Shown here one piece after another: positions 40,462-48,598 of a stretch of DNA of 64,000 bases. A program made the translations under genes and the position numbers. The stretch covers positions 372,001 to 436,000 of the forward strand of contig NZ_JANUQM010000007.1 of NCBI RefSeq assembly GCF_030386795.1. The letters are read 5' to 3'. Within the stretch, counting starts at the first letter, position 1. Each line of letters begins with the position of its first letter. The DNA is from Streptomyces sp. S.PNR 29. Lineage in GTDB: Bacteria > Actinomycetota > Actinomycetes > Streptomycetales > Streptomycetaceae. Under the pieces are notes generated by a model. It was not told the DNA's origin, ran no database searches, and was given only the letters and a program-made list of their open reading frames with translations.

Positions 40462-42063
40462 GTGGACCCGGTGATCATCGTCGGTGCGGGGCCCGTCGGG
40501 CTCACGCTCGCCCTGGCGCTGGCGCGCCAGGAGGTGCCCTGTGTCCTCCTCGACGAGGGGCCGGGCAAGGACGAGCCACGTCCCGCGCGGACGGTCGTCC
40601 TGCAGGAGGACACCACCGCCCTCATGGAGCGGCTGACGGGCGTGCCGCTCGCGGACGCCGGATTCCACTGGGCCGGATGGCGGTCGATGCGGCGCAGGCA
40701 GGTGATGCGCGAGATCACGTTCGACGACTCCGAGCCCGCCCCGCTGCACATCGCCCAGCATGTGCTGACCGGAGCACTGCGCGCGGCCCTCGCCCGCGAA
40801 CCCCTGGTGAAAGTCGCCGTGAACAGCCGCCTGGACACCATCGAGCAGGAGACCTCGGGCGTCACGGCCCACACGCGTGGTCCCAAGGGCACGTGGTGGC
40901 GGGGCAGTTTCCTGGTCGGCTGCGACGGTCCGCGCTCCACCGTGCGCAAGCTCCAGGACATCCGCTTCCCCGGCCGTACGGCGGTGGAGCGGCACGCCGT
41001 CGCCGCGCTGCGCACCGAGCTTCCGTGGCCTGACCAGGCATTGCTCCACCGGACGCCGCCGTGGCGCATGTCCGGCCCGTCCGCCGGTGAGATCACCGCC
41101 CGTCCTCTCCCGGACGGTGTGTGGCGGGTGGACTGGCTGCTGCCGCCGGGCAAGGACCTGGTCACGCCCGAGATGCTGGTGACCCGGGTCCGGGAGACCC
41201 TCACCGGCTGGAGCGGCGGGACGACACCGCCGTACGAGCTCCTGGACACCGGCGTCCACACCATCCACCACCGCCTCGCCCGACGCTGGCGCGCCGGCCG
41301 CGTCTTCCTCGCCGGCGACGCGGCCCACCTGCTGGGCACGCTGGGCACACAGGGGCTCGACGAGGGGCTCAGGGACGCCGACAACCTCGCGTGGAAGCTG
41401 GCGCTGGCCTGGCATCACGGGCCGCACGAGGCGCTGCTCGACAGCTACCAGACGGAGCGGCGCACGGCCGTCGCCGCCCGGCTGCGCGCCGCCGACCAGG
41501 TGCTGCCGCTGCTGCGCGGCGGCGGGGGCCTGCGGTCCTACGTCCCCGGCTCCGCCCGTGGCAGCGACGCGCTGCTGACCGACGGTCACCTGGGGCGCGG
41601 GCCGCTGGGTGCGCCGGGGACGTACGCCGACTCGCCGCTCGCGCCTCCACGCCTCGAAGGAGAGGTCCCCGTCGACACGCCGCCCGGCGCGCCGGTCACC
41701 GATGTGCGGGTCACGGCGGAGGACGGCTCCTTCGTACGGCTGCGGGACCGGCTGGGTCGCGGTGCGCTGCTGGTGGTGCTGGTCGCTCCGGGCACGGGTG
41801 TGTGGGAGCGCAAGCACTGGGTGAGCGCCGGCATCATGCCCCGGCTGGCGGCGGCGGTGACCGCGCTGCCGCGCCACGCCGAGCTGCTCGTCGCCGAGAG
41901 CTACCCGGGAGCGGCCGCCCACACGGTGCTGCTGATCCGGCCCGACGGCCACCTGGTCACGGCACTGGGCGGGGTGCGCCCGGCCGACCTCTACGCGGCG
42001 GCGGAGGCGGCTCTGGGCGGCCCGGCGAAGGCGGCGGCCGAGGCGGGCACGGGGGCCCGCTGA
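40462..42063 (+). CDS. FAD-dependent aromatic-hydroxylase-type monooxygenase
   Basis: A 533-aa flavoprotein of the PHBH/PheA group. The Rossmann motif VIIVGAGPVGLTLALAL is at the N terminus, the second FAD motif is VFLAGDAAHLLGTLGTQGLDEGLRDADNLAWKLAL, and the SFLVGCDGPRSTVR segment lies between. The C-terminal 150 residues look like the thioredoxin-like domain of phenol hydroxylases. GTG 40462 was chosen because it directly precedes the Rossmann strand; the frame is open for 30 codons upstream. No pathway partners are adjacent and the substrate is unknown. Confidence 0.88.
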   Translation: MDPVIIVGAGPVGLTLALALARQEVPCVLLDEGPGKDEPRPARTVVLQEDTTALMERLTGVPLADAGFHWAGWRSMRRRQVMREITFDDSEPAPLHIAQHVLTGALRAALAREPLVKVAVNSRLDTIEQETSGVTAHTRGPKGTWWRGSFLVGCDGPRSTVRKLQDIRFPGRTAVERHAVAALRTELPWPDQALLHRTPPWRMSGPSAGEITARPLPDGVWRVDWLLPPGKDLVTPEMLVTRVRETLTGWSGGTTPPYELLDTGVHTIHHRLARRWRAGRVFLAGDAAHLLGTLGTQGLDEGLRDADNLAWKLALAWHHGPHEALLDSYQTERRTAVAARLRAADQVLPLLRGGGGLRSYVPGSARGSDALLTDGHLGRGPLGAPGTYADSPLAPPRLEGEVPVDTPPGAPVTDVRVTAEDGSFVRLRDRLGRGALLVVLVAPGTGVWERKHWVSAGIMPRLAAAVTALPRHAELLVAESYPGAAAHTVLLIRPDGHLVTALGGVRPADLYAAAEAALGGPAKAAAEAGTGAR

Positions 42064-42109
42064 CCCGGCCGCCCTCGCTGTCACTGTGCGTCCGCATGGT
42101 GACCGTGAG

Positions 42110-42138
42110 TTGACCGGCCCGCTCCGGCATGGTGTACT
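42110..42138 (+). promoter_or_regulatory. Promoter of the leader peptide-cysteine dioxygenase operon
   Basis: -35 TTGACC (42110-42115), 17-nt spacer, -10 TGTACT (42133-42138). The expected start is at 42145-42146, at or next to the GTG of the leader peptide. Confidence 0.7.
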
Positions 42139-42145
42139 CCGGATC

Positions 42146-42232
42146 GTGACCGACAGCTACGTGCGCCTGTGGCGGAGGGTCCATATGGACCTCCTCCGCT
42201 ATGCGGGCTGCGTGTGTCGCCCGTCCTGCTGA
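42146..42232 (+). CDS. Cys-rich leader peptide (28 aa), putative cysteine-responsive attenuator
   Basis: A short ORF starting with GTG and ending AGCVCRPSC-stop: three Cys codons within the last seven. The middle RLWRRVHMDLLRY fits the Arg/His-Asp-Leu-Arg pattern of actinobacterial putative leader peptides. There is no RBS, and the promoter -10 lies 7 nt before the GTG, so it should be a leaderless transcript start. It precedes cysteine dioxygenase by 82 nt. In mycobacteria leaderless polycysteine leader ORFs are known to attenuate downstream sulfur genes by ribosome stalling when cysteine is low. The role here is by analogy. Confidence 0.75.
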   Translation: MTDSYVRLWRRVHMDLLRYAGCVCRPSC

Positions 42233-42251
42233 ATTCGCATCTCTTCTCTTT

Positions 42252-42283
42252 GGCGCGCGCCGCTTCGAGCGCTGCTGCGCGCC
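42252..42283 (+). promoter_or_regulatory. Hairpin between leader peptide and cysteine dioxygenase
   Basis: Arms ggcgcgc (42252-42258) and gcgcgcc (42277-42283). A weaker stem (42267-42271 with 42294-42298) overlaps its loop. Such overlapping structures could serve as attenuator elements controlled by ribosome position on the leader ORF. Confidence 0.45.
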
Positions 42284-42314
42284 CCTCCGCGAACGCTCTT
42301 CAGGACGGTGTCCC

Positions 42315-42890
42315 TTGTCTGTCTCCCGCGCTGTACCCCAAGCCGGCTCCCCCGGCATGTCCTCCGCCGTATCCACCGCCGTATCCACCGCCGTGTCCGG
42401 GCCCACTCAGGCCGATCTGCTCGACTTCGTACGGCGTACCGCCGCCGACGCCGAGTTGGTCGCCTCGCTCCCGCTCGACCCGGAGGGCCGCACCTGGGTG
42501 CGGCTGGAGGGGCCCGGCGGCAGCGAGGCCTGGCTGATCGGCTGGCCGCCCGGCACGGGCACCGGCTGGCACGACCACGCCGACTCGGTCGGCGCCTTTG
42601 TGACCGCGCAGGGTGAGCTCAAGGAGAACTCGCTCGCCGCGCGGCTGCCCACCGACGGCTGGAAGACCCTGGAACTCACCGACGGCGTGGACCGGGAGCG
42701 CCGGCTGTCCGCCGGGCAGGGCCGCGCCTTCGGCCGGCACCACGTCCACGAGGTGCTCAACGAGTCCCCCGACCGGCATGCGATCTCCGTCCACGCCTAC
42801 TACCCGCCCCTGCCGCAGATCCGCCGCTACAGCCGCACCGGCCAGGTGCTGCGCCTGGAGCAGGTCGAGCGCCCGGAGGACTGGCAGTGA
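42315..42890 (+). CDS. Cysteine dioxygenase type I family protein (cupin)
   Basis: A 191-aa cupin. The iron site is visible as GWHDHADS (two His) and the later HHVHEVLN His, with YYPPLPQIRRY near the end, as in actinobacterial cysteine dioxygenases. The enzyme would oxidise cysteine to cysteine sulfinate. TTG 42315 has a caggacg RBS 8 nt upstream; ATG 42357 has none. Residues 15-25 contain a short SAVSTAVSTAVS repeat. Its stop overlaps the rhodanese GTG by one base step, and a Cys leader ORF precedes it, so the operon is a cysteine catabolism unit. Confidence 0.9.
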   Translation: MSVSRAVPQAGSPGMSSAVSTAVSTAVSGPTQADLLDFVRRTAADAELVASLPLDPEGRTWVRLEGPGGSEAWLIGWPPGTGTGWHDHADSVGAFVTAQGELKENSLAARLPTDGWKTLELTDGVDRERRLSAGQGRAFGRHHVHEVLNESPDRHAISVHAYYPPLPQIRRYSRTGQVLRLEQVERPEDWQ

Positions 42891-43318
42891 GCGGGGCGAG
42901 GGAACGGCAGTCGGCAGGGGGCGGCGTGGATGAGCGGCCCGTCGGGATCGACGAACTGCTGGAGCGGGTGCGCGCGGGCTACACCCGGGTCGAACCGCGG
43001 GAGGCGTACGAGGCCGCAGAAGCCGGCGAGGCACTGCTCGTGGACATCCGGTACGCCGCGCTGCGGGATCAGGACGGGCTGATCCCCGGCGCCCTGGTGA
43101 TCGAGCGCAACGAACTGGAGTGGCGGCTGGACCCCCTGAGCAGCCACCGCGTCCCCGAGGCCACGGACCACGACCTGCGCATCGTCGTGATCTGCAACGA
43201 GGGCTACGCCTCCAGCCTCGCGGCTCATTCCCTGCACCAGCTGGGCCTACGCCGCGCGACCGACCTGGTCGGCGGGTTCCAGGCGTGGCGGGCGGCTGGC
43301 TTGCCGGTGACCTCGTAG
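42887..43318 (+). CDS. Rhodanese-like sulfurtransferase domain protein
   Basis: A 143-aa single-domain rhodanese. The active-site loop is VVICNEGYASSLAA with the catalytic Cys, followed by the LGLRRATDLVGGFQAWRAAGLP end typical of the fold. GTG 42887 overlaps the stop of cysteine dioxygenase (GTGA), giving translational coupling. It probably handles persulfide or sulfite sulfur released during cysteine oxidation. Confidence 0.93.
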   Translation: MSGARERQSAGGGVDERPVGIDELLERVRAGYTRVEPREAYEAAEAGEALLVDIRYAALRDQDGLIPGALVIERNELEWRLDPLSSHRVPEATDHDLRIVVICNEGYASSLAAHSLHQLGLRRATDLVGGFQAWRAAGLPVTS

Positions 43319-43390
43319 GCGGGGCACGGTGACCCGGAGGGCTCGGCGGGAAGCCCGAAGGCTGCTGGTCTTGCTGCACAGCCCCCGGTC

Positions 43391-44338
43391 TCAGAACCCT
43401 TCGTCCCCGAGGAACTCCGTGTCCTCGCCCTCCTCCTCCAGCGCCTGTCGGACGACTCGCAGGGCCATGCCCTCGGGGTAGCCCTTGCGGGCGAGCATGC
43501 CGGCGAGGCGGCGCAGTCGTTTGTCGCGGTCGAGACCGCGCGTCGCCCTCAGCTTGCGGGCGACAAGTTCGCGCGCGGTCGCCTCTTCCTGCTCGGAGTC
43601 GAGCTGGGAGACGGCCGCGTCGATCAGCGTCGAGTCGACACCCTTGGTCCGCAGTTCCTGGACGAGCGCACGCCGGGCCAGTCCACGGCCGTGGTGCCGG
43701 GACTCCACCCAGGCGTCCGCGAAGGCACTGTCGTCGATCAGGCCGACCTCCTCGAACCGCGACAGCACCTGCTCGGCCGCGTCGTCCGGGATCTCCCGTT
43801 TGCGCAGAGCGTCCGCGAGCTGCTTCCGCGTCCGCGGGGTCCCGGTGAGCAGGCGCAGGCAGATCGCCCGTGCCTGCTCGACCGGGTCCCCTGGAGGCTC
43901 CCCCTTCTCGGCCCTCGACGAGGAGAAGGCACCCCCGTCCTCACCGGACGGCTCACCACGGCCGCGCCGGCGCCGCCCACGCGAGCCGCCCGCACCACGG
44001 GGCCCTGTACTGCCGCCCCGACGCGAGCCGCCGGGTGAACCGGTGCCGCGCGCGGCCCCACTGTCCGGCCACCCGACACCGTCCGGCAACTCTCCGCCGC
44101 CCGGCTCGTCACCGTGCGACCCGTACGGCCCTTCCGTGCCGTCCGGTGCCGCGCGGCCGTGTGCCCGGCCCACGCCCTGGGACGCGTTTCCCCCGTACGC
44201 GCCGTCGCCCGTCCCGGCGGATCCCCCGTGGTAGCCGTCGCCCCCCGTCTCGGCAGAGCCCCCGTCGTCTGCCTGGTCCCACTCATGCCGAGCGGCGTCC
44301 AGGTAGGCGTACTCGGCCCAGTCGGTTCGTCGTGTCAC
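43391..44338 (-). CDS. recX: RecX, regulator of RecA
   Basis: A 315-aa protein, twice the usual RecX length. The RecX repeats occupy about 155-300 (ARAICLRLLTGTPRTRKQLADALRKREIPDDAAEQVLSRFEEVGLIDD, then the second helical unit). The first ~150 residues are a Gly/Arg-rich, probably disordered extension. The GTG start lies 3 nt after the recA stop, so it is co-transcribed and coupled. RecX binds RecA filaments and limits recombinase activity. Confidence 0.95.
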   Translation of the reverse strand: MTRRTDWAEYAYLDAARHEWDQADDGGSAETGGDGYHGGSAGTGDGAYGGNASQGVGRAHGRAAPDGTEGPYGSHGDEPGGGELPDGVGWPDSGAARGTGSPGGSRRGGSTGPRGAGGSRGRRRRGRGEPSGEDGGAFSSSRAEKGEPPGDPVEQARAICLRLLTGTPRTRKQLADALRKREIPDDAAEQVLSRFEEVGLIDDSAFADAWVESRHHGRGLARRALVQELRTKGVDSTLIDAAVSQLDSEQEEATARELVARKLRATRGLDRDKRLRRLAGMLARKGYPEGMALRVVRQALEEEGEDTEFLGDEGF

Positions 44339-44341
44339 GGG

Positions 44342-45466
44342 TCAGCTCTTGGCTGCCGCGGCCTTGGACTTGGTGGCCTTGGCCGCAGGAGCGGGCACCG
44401 CCGGTGCGGCGCCGGTCGGGGCGGCGGAGCCGGCGGCGTCCACGCCCGGCTCGGCGGTCGGCTCCTCGGGCCGGACGCCGACGCCCAGCTTCTCCTTGAT
44501 CTTCTTCTCGATCTCGTTGGCCAGGTCGGGGTTGTCCTTCAGGAAGTTGCGCGCGTTCTCCTTGCCCTGGCCGAGCTGGTCGCCCTCGTACGTGTACCAG
44601 GCGCCGGCCTTGCGGACGAAGCCGTGCTCCACGCCCATGTCGATCAGGCCGCCCTCGCGGCTGATGCCCTGGCCGTAGAGGATGTCGAACTCGGCCTGCT
44701 TGAAGGGCGGCGCGACCTTGTTCTTGACGACCTTGCAGCGGGTGCGGTTGCCGACCGCCTCCGTACCGTCCTTCAGGGTCTCGATGCGTCGGATGTCGAT
44801 GCGCACCGAGGCGTAGAACTTCAGCGCCCGGCCACCGGTCGTGGTCTCCGGGGAGCCGAACATCACGCCGATCTTCTCGCGGAGCTGGTTGATGAAGATC
44901 GCGGTGGTCTTGGACTGGTTGAGCGCGCTGGTGATCTTCCGCAGGGCCTGGCTCATCAGACGGGCCTGCAGACCCACATGGCTGTCGCCCATCTCGCCCT
45001 CGATCTCCGCGCGCGGGACGAGCGCGGCGACGGAGTCGATGACGATGAGGTCGAGGGCGCCGGAGCGGACCAGCATGTCCACGATCTCCAGGGCCTGCTC
45101 GCCGTTGTCCGGCTGGGACAGGATCAGGTTGTCGATGTCGACGCCCAGTTTTTTCGCGTACTCGGGGTCGAGGGCGTGCTCCGCGTCCACGAAGGCGACC
45201 TGGCCGCCGGCCTTCTGCGCGTTGGCCACCGCGTGCAGGGTCAGGGTCGTCTTGCCGGAGGACTCCGGGCCGTAGATCTCCACGACTCGGCCGCGGGGCA
45301 GACCGCCCACGCCGAGGGCCACGTCGAGAGCGGTCGACCCGGTCGGGATGACCTCGATGGGCTCCTTCGACCGCTCGCCCATGCGCATGACCGCGCCCTT
45401 GCCGAATTGCCGTTCAATCTGTGCGAGCGCGGCGTCGAGCGCCTTCTCGCGGTCGGTTCCTGCCAT
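44342..45466 (-). CDS. recA: RecA recombinase
   Basis: A 374-aa strand-exchange protein and LexA co-protease. Walker A GPESSGKT is at 66-73; the LIVIDSVAALVPRAEIEGEMGDSHVGLQARLMSQALRK core, the NQLREKIGVMFGSPETTTGGRALKFY loop and the C-terminal ATPase core are intact. The tail after 335 is Ala/Pro/Lys-rich, usual in Streptomyces. ATG 45466 is preceded by ggaacc-like purines. Two promoters are visible: a proximal damage promoter at 45510-45532 and a distal one with an SOS-like box at 45632-45643. recX follows. Confidence 0.98.
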   Translation of the reverse strand: MAGTDREKALDAALAQIERQFGKGAVMRMGERSKEPIEVIPTGSTALDVALGVGGLPRGRVVEIYGPESSGKTTLTLHAVANAQKAGGQVAFVDAEHALDPEYAKKLGVDIDNLILSQPDNGEQALEIVDMLVRSGALDLIVIDSVAALVPRAEIEGEMGDSHVGLQARLMSQALRKITSALNQSKTTAIFINQLREKIGVMFGSPETTTGGRALKFYASVRIDIRRIETLKDGTEAVGNRTRCKVVKNKVAPPFKQAEFDILYGQGISREGGLIDMGVEHGFVRKAGAWYTYEGDQLGQGKENARNFLKDNPDLANEIEKKIKEKLGVGVRPEEPTAEPGVDAAGSAAPTGAAPAVPAPAAKATKSKAAAAKS

Positions 45467-45509
45467 GGGTTCCACCCGGTTTGCTTGAGTCGATCGCTTC
45501 ACGTCAAAG

Positions 45510-45532
45510 ACGCTAACGCCTGCCACTGACAA
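45510..45532 (-). promoter_or_regulatory. RecA-independent (PafBC-type) damage promoter of recA
   Basis: On the minus strand TTGTCAGTGGC (45532-45522), 6 nt, TAGCGT (45515-45510). This is the TTGTCAGTGGC-N6-TAGNNT promoter known upstream of actinobacterial recA genes. The predicted start gives a 5' UTR of about 37 nt. Confidence 0.88.
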
Positions 45533-45631
45533 TGCGCCCCGACGCACGTCCGGCCTGTGGATAACTCGGGCACTTCTCCGGTCAAACCATCTCGAAGCGC
45601 CCGCTGTTGAGCCGCACCGGCGCCTCCATAA

Positions 45632-45643
45632 GAATGGATGTTC
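45632..45643 (-). promoter_or_regulatory. SOS-like (LexA) box upstream of recA
   Basis: GAACATCCATTC on the minus strand, a GAAC-N4-RTTC type box differing from the GTTC consensus at one base, 166 nt before recA. It resembles the SOS-like element described for Streptomyces recA. Confidence 0.72.
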
Positions 45644-45702
45644 GATTTTCGTGTCAAGCGCACCACACGGCACCTTCACACCCTGCGCCGCCTTGACGCC
45701 CC

Positions 45703-46971
45703 TCAGGAGGGGCCCTCCCCGGGTTCCCCCACGTCGGCCGGTGCCCCACCCGGCCGCCGGACCCACAGCCTCCGTGCACGCGAGAGCAGGCCGGGCCCCG
45801 CTCCCCGCCCCCGGTGCCCGTGGACGCGGGGGTCGTCCGTGACGTCGTACCGCTTGACGTACGCCCCCAGGAACGCCTGCAGCGTGGCGACCGCAGGAAT
45901 GGCGACCAGTGCGCCGACCGCGCCGAGGAGGGCGGTTCCCGCGATGACCGAGCCGAAGGCGACCGCGGGGTGGATGTCGACGGTCTTCGAGGTCAGTTTG
46001 GGCTGCAGCATGTAGTTCTCGAACTGCTGGTAGATCACGACGAAGATCAGCACCCACAGCGCGTACCAGGGGGCGACCGTGAACGCGATCAGCATGGGCA
46101 GGGCACCCGCGAGATAGGTGCCGATGGTGGGGATGAACTGCGACACCAGGCCCACCCACACGGCGAGCACGGGCGCGTAGGGCACTCCCAGGAACTGCAG
46201 CAATATGTAGTGCGCTATGCCCGAGATCAGCGCCATCAGACCGCGCGAGTACAGATAGCCGCCGGTCTTGTTCACGGCGATCTCCCACGCGCGCAGCACC
46301 TCGGCCTGCCGGGCGGGCGGCAGGACGGAGCAGATCGCACGGCGCAGTCGGGGACCGTCGGCGGCGAAGTAGAACGAGAACAGCGCGATCGTCAGCAACT
46401 GGAAAAGGCCGCCGAGGACCTGGGCGGACACGTCGAGGACGCCGGTGGCGCTGTTCTGCACGTAGTTGCGCAGCCAGTCGGAGCGGAGCAGGCCCTCCTG
46501 GACGTCGACACGTTTCAGCTCGGTGTGGAAGTGGGTGTTGATCCAGTTGATGACGGAGTCGAGATAGTCCGGGAATCCCTCGACCATCTTGATGATCTGG
46601 CCCGCGAGCATGGAGCTGAGCAGCGTGACGAAGCCCGCGGACACGATCAGCACGGCGAGGAAGACGATGCCGGTGGCGAACCCTCTGCGCATGCCGCGCG
46701 CGGCCATCCAGCTCACCGCGGGTTCGACGGCGAGGGCCAGGAAGAACGCGATGAGGATGTTGATCAACAGGCCGATCAGCTGGTGGAAGGCCCAGCTTCC
46801 CAGCTGGAACACGCCATAGAGCGTGAACGCGAGCACCATGGCGCGCGGCAGCCAGCGCGGCATGCGTGCGCCCGGCACGGCGGCGCCCCCGGCCGGGGGC
46901 CGGGTGGGCGGCGTCGTGTCGAACGGGGAGGGGTTCTGGGCTGCCTGCCCGGTCTCGTCAGTGGGTGCCAC
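45703..46971 (-). CDS. AI-2E/PerM-family transporter
   Basis: A 422-aa membrane protein with seven or eight helices. The family pattern is clear: paired N-terminal helices, a soluble region (about 150-220), and the C-terminal VGLVSQFIPTIGTYLAGALPMLIAF and LQPKLTSKTVDIHPAVAFGSVIAG motifs. GTG 46971 was chosen at the edge of a Pro/Thr-rich cytoplasmic start; the frame is open far upstream. Members export diverse small molecules or act in Na+/H+ exchange, so the name AI-2E is not evidence for autoinducer transport. Confidence 0.9.
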   Translation of the reverse strand: MAPTDETGQAAQNPSPFDTTPPTRPPAGGAAVPGARMPRWLPRAMVLAFTLYGVFQLGSWAFHQLIGLLINILIAFFLALAVEPAVSWMAARGMRRGFATGIVFLAVLIVSAGFVTLLSSMLAGQIIKMVEGFPDYLDSVINWINTHFHTELKRVDVQEGLLRSDWLRNYVQNSATGVLDVSAQVLGGLFQLLTIALFSFYFAADGPRLRRAICSVLPPARQAEVLRAWEIAVNKTGGYLYSRGLMALISGIAHYILLQFLGVPYAPVLAVWVGLVSQFIPTIGTYLAGALPMLIAFTVAPWYALWVLIFVVIYQQFENYMLQPKLTSKTVDIHPAVAFGSVIAGTALLGAVGALVAIPAVATLQAFLGAYVKRYDVTDDPRVHGHRGRGAGPGLLSRARRLWVRRPGGAPADVGEPGEGPS

Positions 46972-47030
46972 GGACCCAGTCTCACCCACGCCGCCGACAA
47001 CCGGCCGCCGGCCTGGGATCTCGTGACCTG

Positions 47031-47225
47031 TCAGCGCTTTTCCTGCGGCACATTCATCACCGTGCACACCACGCGCCACACGTCCTTGGCCTCCCAGCCG
47101 GCATCCAGGGCTTCGTGCACCGTGCGTTCCCCGAGTTCCGACATCACGTGATCGCGCGCGAAGGTGTCGGAGTAGCCCGGACCGAAGTGCTCCGCCATCC
47201 GCTGCCAGAAGACCGTCAACCGCAT
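47031..47225 (-). CDS. DUF3046 family small protein
   Basis: A 64-aa protein, MRLTVFWQRMAEHFG at the start and AKDVWRVVCTVMNVPQEKR at the end, which matches the short DUF3046 family found near recA-recX throughout actinobacteria. It is predicted to be mostly helical. ATG 47225. Its constant linkage to recA suggests a link with DNA metabolism, but no activity is known. Confidence 0.92.
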   Translation of the reverse strand: MRLTVFWQRMAEHFGPGYSDTFARDHVMSELGERTVHEALDAGWEAKDVWRVVCTVMNVPQEKR

Positions 47226-47270
47226 GACCCCAGTATCCCGCCCCTGGGGGTGGGCCTGAGCCGGGAGCGC

Positions 47271-47298
47271 TTGCCGAGACCGCTTTCCGCCCTACGGT
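47271..47298 (+). promoter_or_regulatory. Promoter for a leaderless transcript of the 324-aa protein
   Basis: -35 TTGCCG (47271-47276), 16-nt spacer, -10 TACGGT (47293-47298), then 7 nt to the ATG at 47306. The gene lacks an RBS, so translation is probably leaderless. Confidence 0.6.
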
Positions 47299-47305
47299 CT
47301 GACGC

Positions 47306-48280
47306 ATGCCCGAAACAGGAGCTCCCTCACTCCCCTCGACGCCCCCGGCGCACACCCCGCTCGCACGCGCCGAGCACTTCGTCTGGCTCACCGCGCGCGT
47401 ACTGGAACAGCGCCTCTTCGCGCACCACTTCCGCAGCGGCGGCGCAGACGCGGTGGAGACGGCGCTGGACGCCTACCGCAACGAGGACGGAGGGTACGGC
47501 CACGCGCTGGAACCCGGTCTGCGCGGCCCGGTCAGCCAGCCGCTGCACACCGCGCACGCCCTGCGGGTCCTGGACTCCATCGGCCGCTGCGGCGGACAGC
47601 GCGTGGAACGCATGTGCCGCTATCTGACCTCCGTCTCCACGGCGGACGGAGCCCTGCCGGCGATCCATCCCAGCCGGCGCGGCTTCCCGGCCGCCCCCTT
47701 CGTCCGGATCCTGGACGACCCGCCCAGCGACCTCCTCGCGACCGGCCCGGTGGTGGGCCTGCTGCACCGCAACGAGGTGTGGCACGCGTGGCTGTTCCGG
47801 GCCACGGACTTCTGCTGGCAGGCGGTCGAGTCCCTGGAGAAGTCCCACCCGTACGAGATCGAGGCCGCCGTGGCCTTCCTGGACTCCGCCCCCGACCGCC
47901 CGCGCGCGGAGGCGGTCGCCGACCGTCTGGGCCGCCTGGTGCGGGAGCACCGCCTCGCGGCCCTGGACCCGGACCGGCTGGAGGCATACCCGGTCTCCCC
48001 CGGCTACGCCCCCGGCGAGCATCACTTCCCCCACGACTACGCGAGGACACCGCGCTCCCTCGCGCGCGCGTGGTTCACGGACGAGGAGATGACACGCTCC
48101 CTGGACTTCCTCGCCGCCGAACAGCAGCAGGACGGCGGCTGGCCCGTTCTCCCCCACTGCTCGACGCGTGAGTGGTACCCCCAGCGCCGGTGGGCACCGG
48201 CCCCCGCCCTGGAGGCACGCCCCCTGGTGACGATCGACGCGCTGCGCACTCTCAGGGCATACGGCCGCTCCCTCGACTGA
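47306..48280 (+). CDS. Conserved protein with terpenoid-cyclase/prenyltransferase-like alpha/alpha fold
   Basis: A 324-aa protein with several QDGGW/NEDGGYGHALEP-type repeats (about 57-70, 105-118 and 272-280), the pattern of alpha-alpha toroid proteins such as squalene cyclases and prenyltransferases. The catalytic DXDD motif of cyclases is not seen, so enzymatic activity is unclear. The ATG has no RBS and sits 7 nt after a TACGGT hexamer. It stands alone between DUF3046 and azlD. The fold is likely; the function is unknown. Confidence 0.78.
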   Translation: MPETGAPSLPSTPPAHTPLARAEHFVWLTARVLEQRLFAHHFRSGGADAVETALDAYRNEDGGYGHALEPGLRGPVSQPLHTAHALRVLDSIGRCGGQRVERMCRYLTSVSTADGALPAIHPSRRGFPAAPFVRILDDPPSDLLATGPVVGLLHRNEVWHAWLFRATDFCWQAVESLEKSHPYEIEAAVAFLDSAPDRPRAEAVADRLGRLVREHRLAALDPDRLEAYPVSPGYAPGEHHFPHDYARTPRSLARAWFTDEEMTRSLDFLAAEQQQDGGWPVLPHCSTREWYPQRRWAPAPALEARPLVTIDALRTLRAYGRSLD

Positions 48281-48289
48281 CCAGGATCA

Positions 48290-48598
48290 TCACCCACCCA
48301 GGGCCCGCACCCCCGCGGTCACCACCACGGCCGCCGCGACCACGAGCAGGAACGGGGCGCGCAGCACCAGCGCCACGCCGGCCGCGGCGAGCCCCGCGGC
48401 CCGCGCGTCCAGCACGAGCGCGTGCCCGTCGGCGAAGGTCTGCTGGGCCGTGAGCGCGGCAAGGAGGGCGACGGGCAACAAGGCGGCCAACCGCTTCACC
48501 AGAGGCCTCTCCAGGGCTCCCGAGGGCACGAGGAGCCCGGCCAGCTTGACGGCGTAGCAGCCGAGGGCGGTCACACCGATCGCAAGCCAGACACTCAC
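48290..48598 (-). CDS. azlD: AzlD, branched-chain amino acid exporter small subunit
   Basis: A 102-aa membrane protein with four helices, the usual AzlD size. GTG 48598 overlaps the azlC stop by 4 nt, coupling the two subunits. AzlCD exports branched-chain amino acids or azaleucine. The pair lies directly downstream of an AraC-type regulator in one transcription unit. Confidence 0.9.
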   Translation of the reverse strand: MSVWLAIGVTALGCYAVKLAGLLVPSGALERPLVKRLAALLPVALLAALTAQQTFADGHALVLDARAAGLAAAGVALVLRAPFLLVVAAAVVVTAGVRALGG

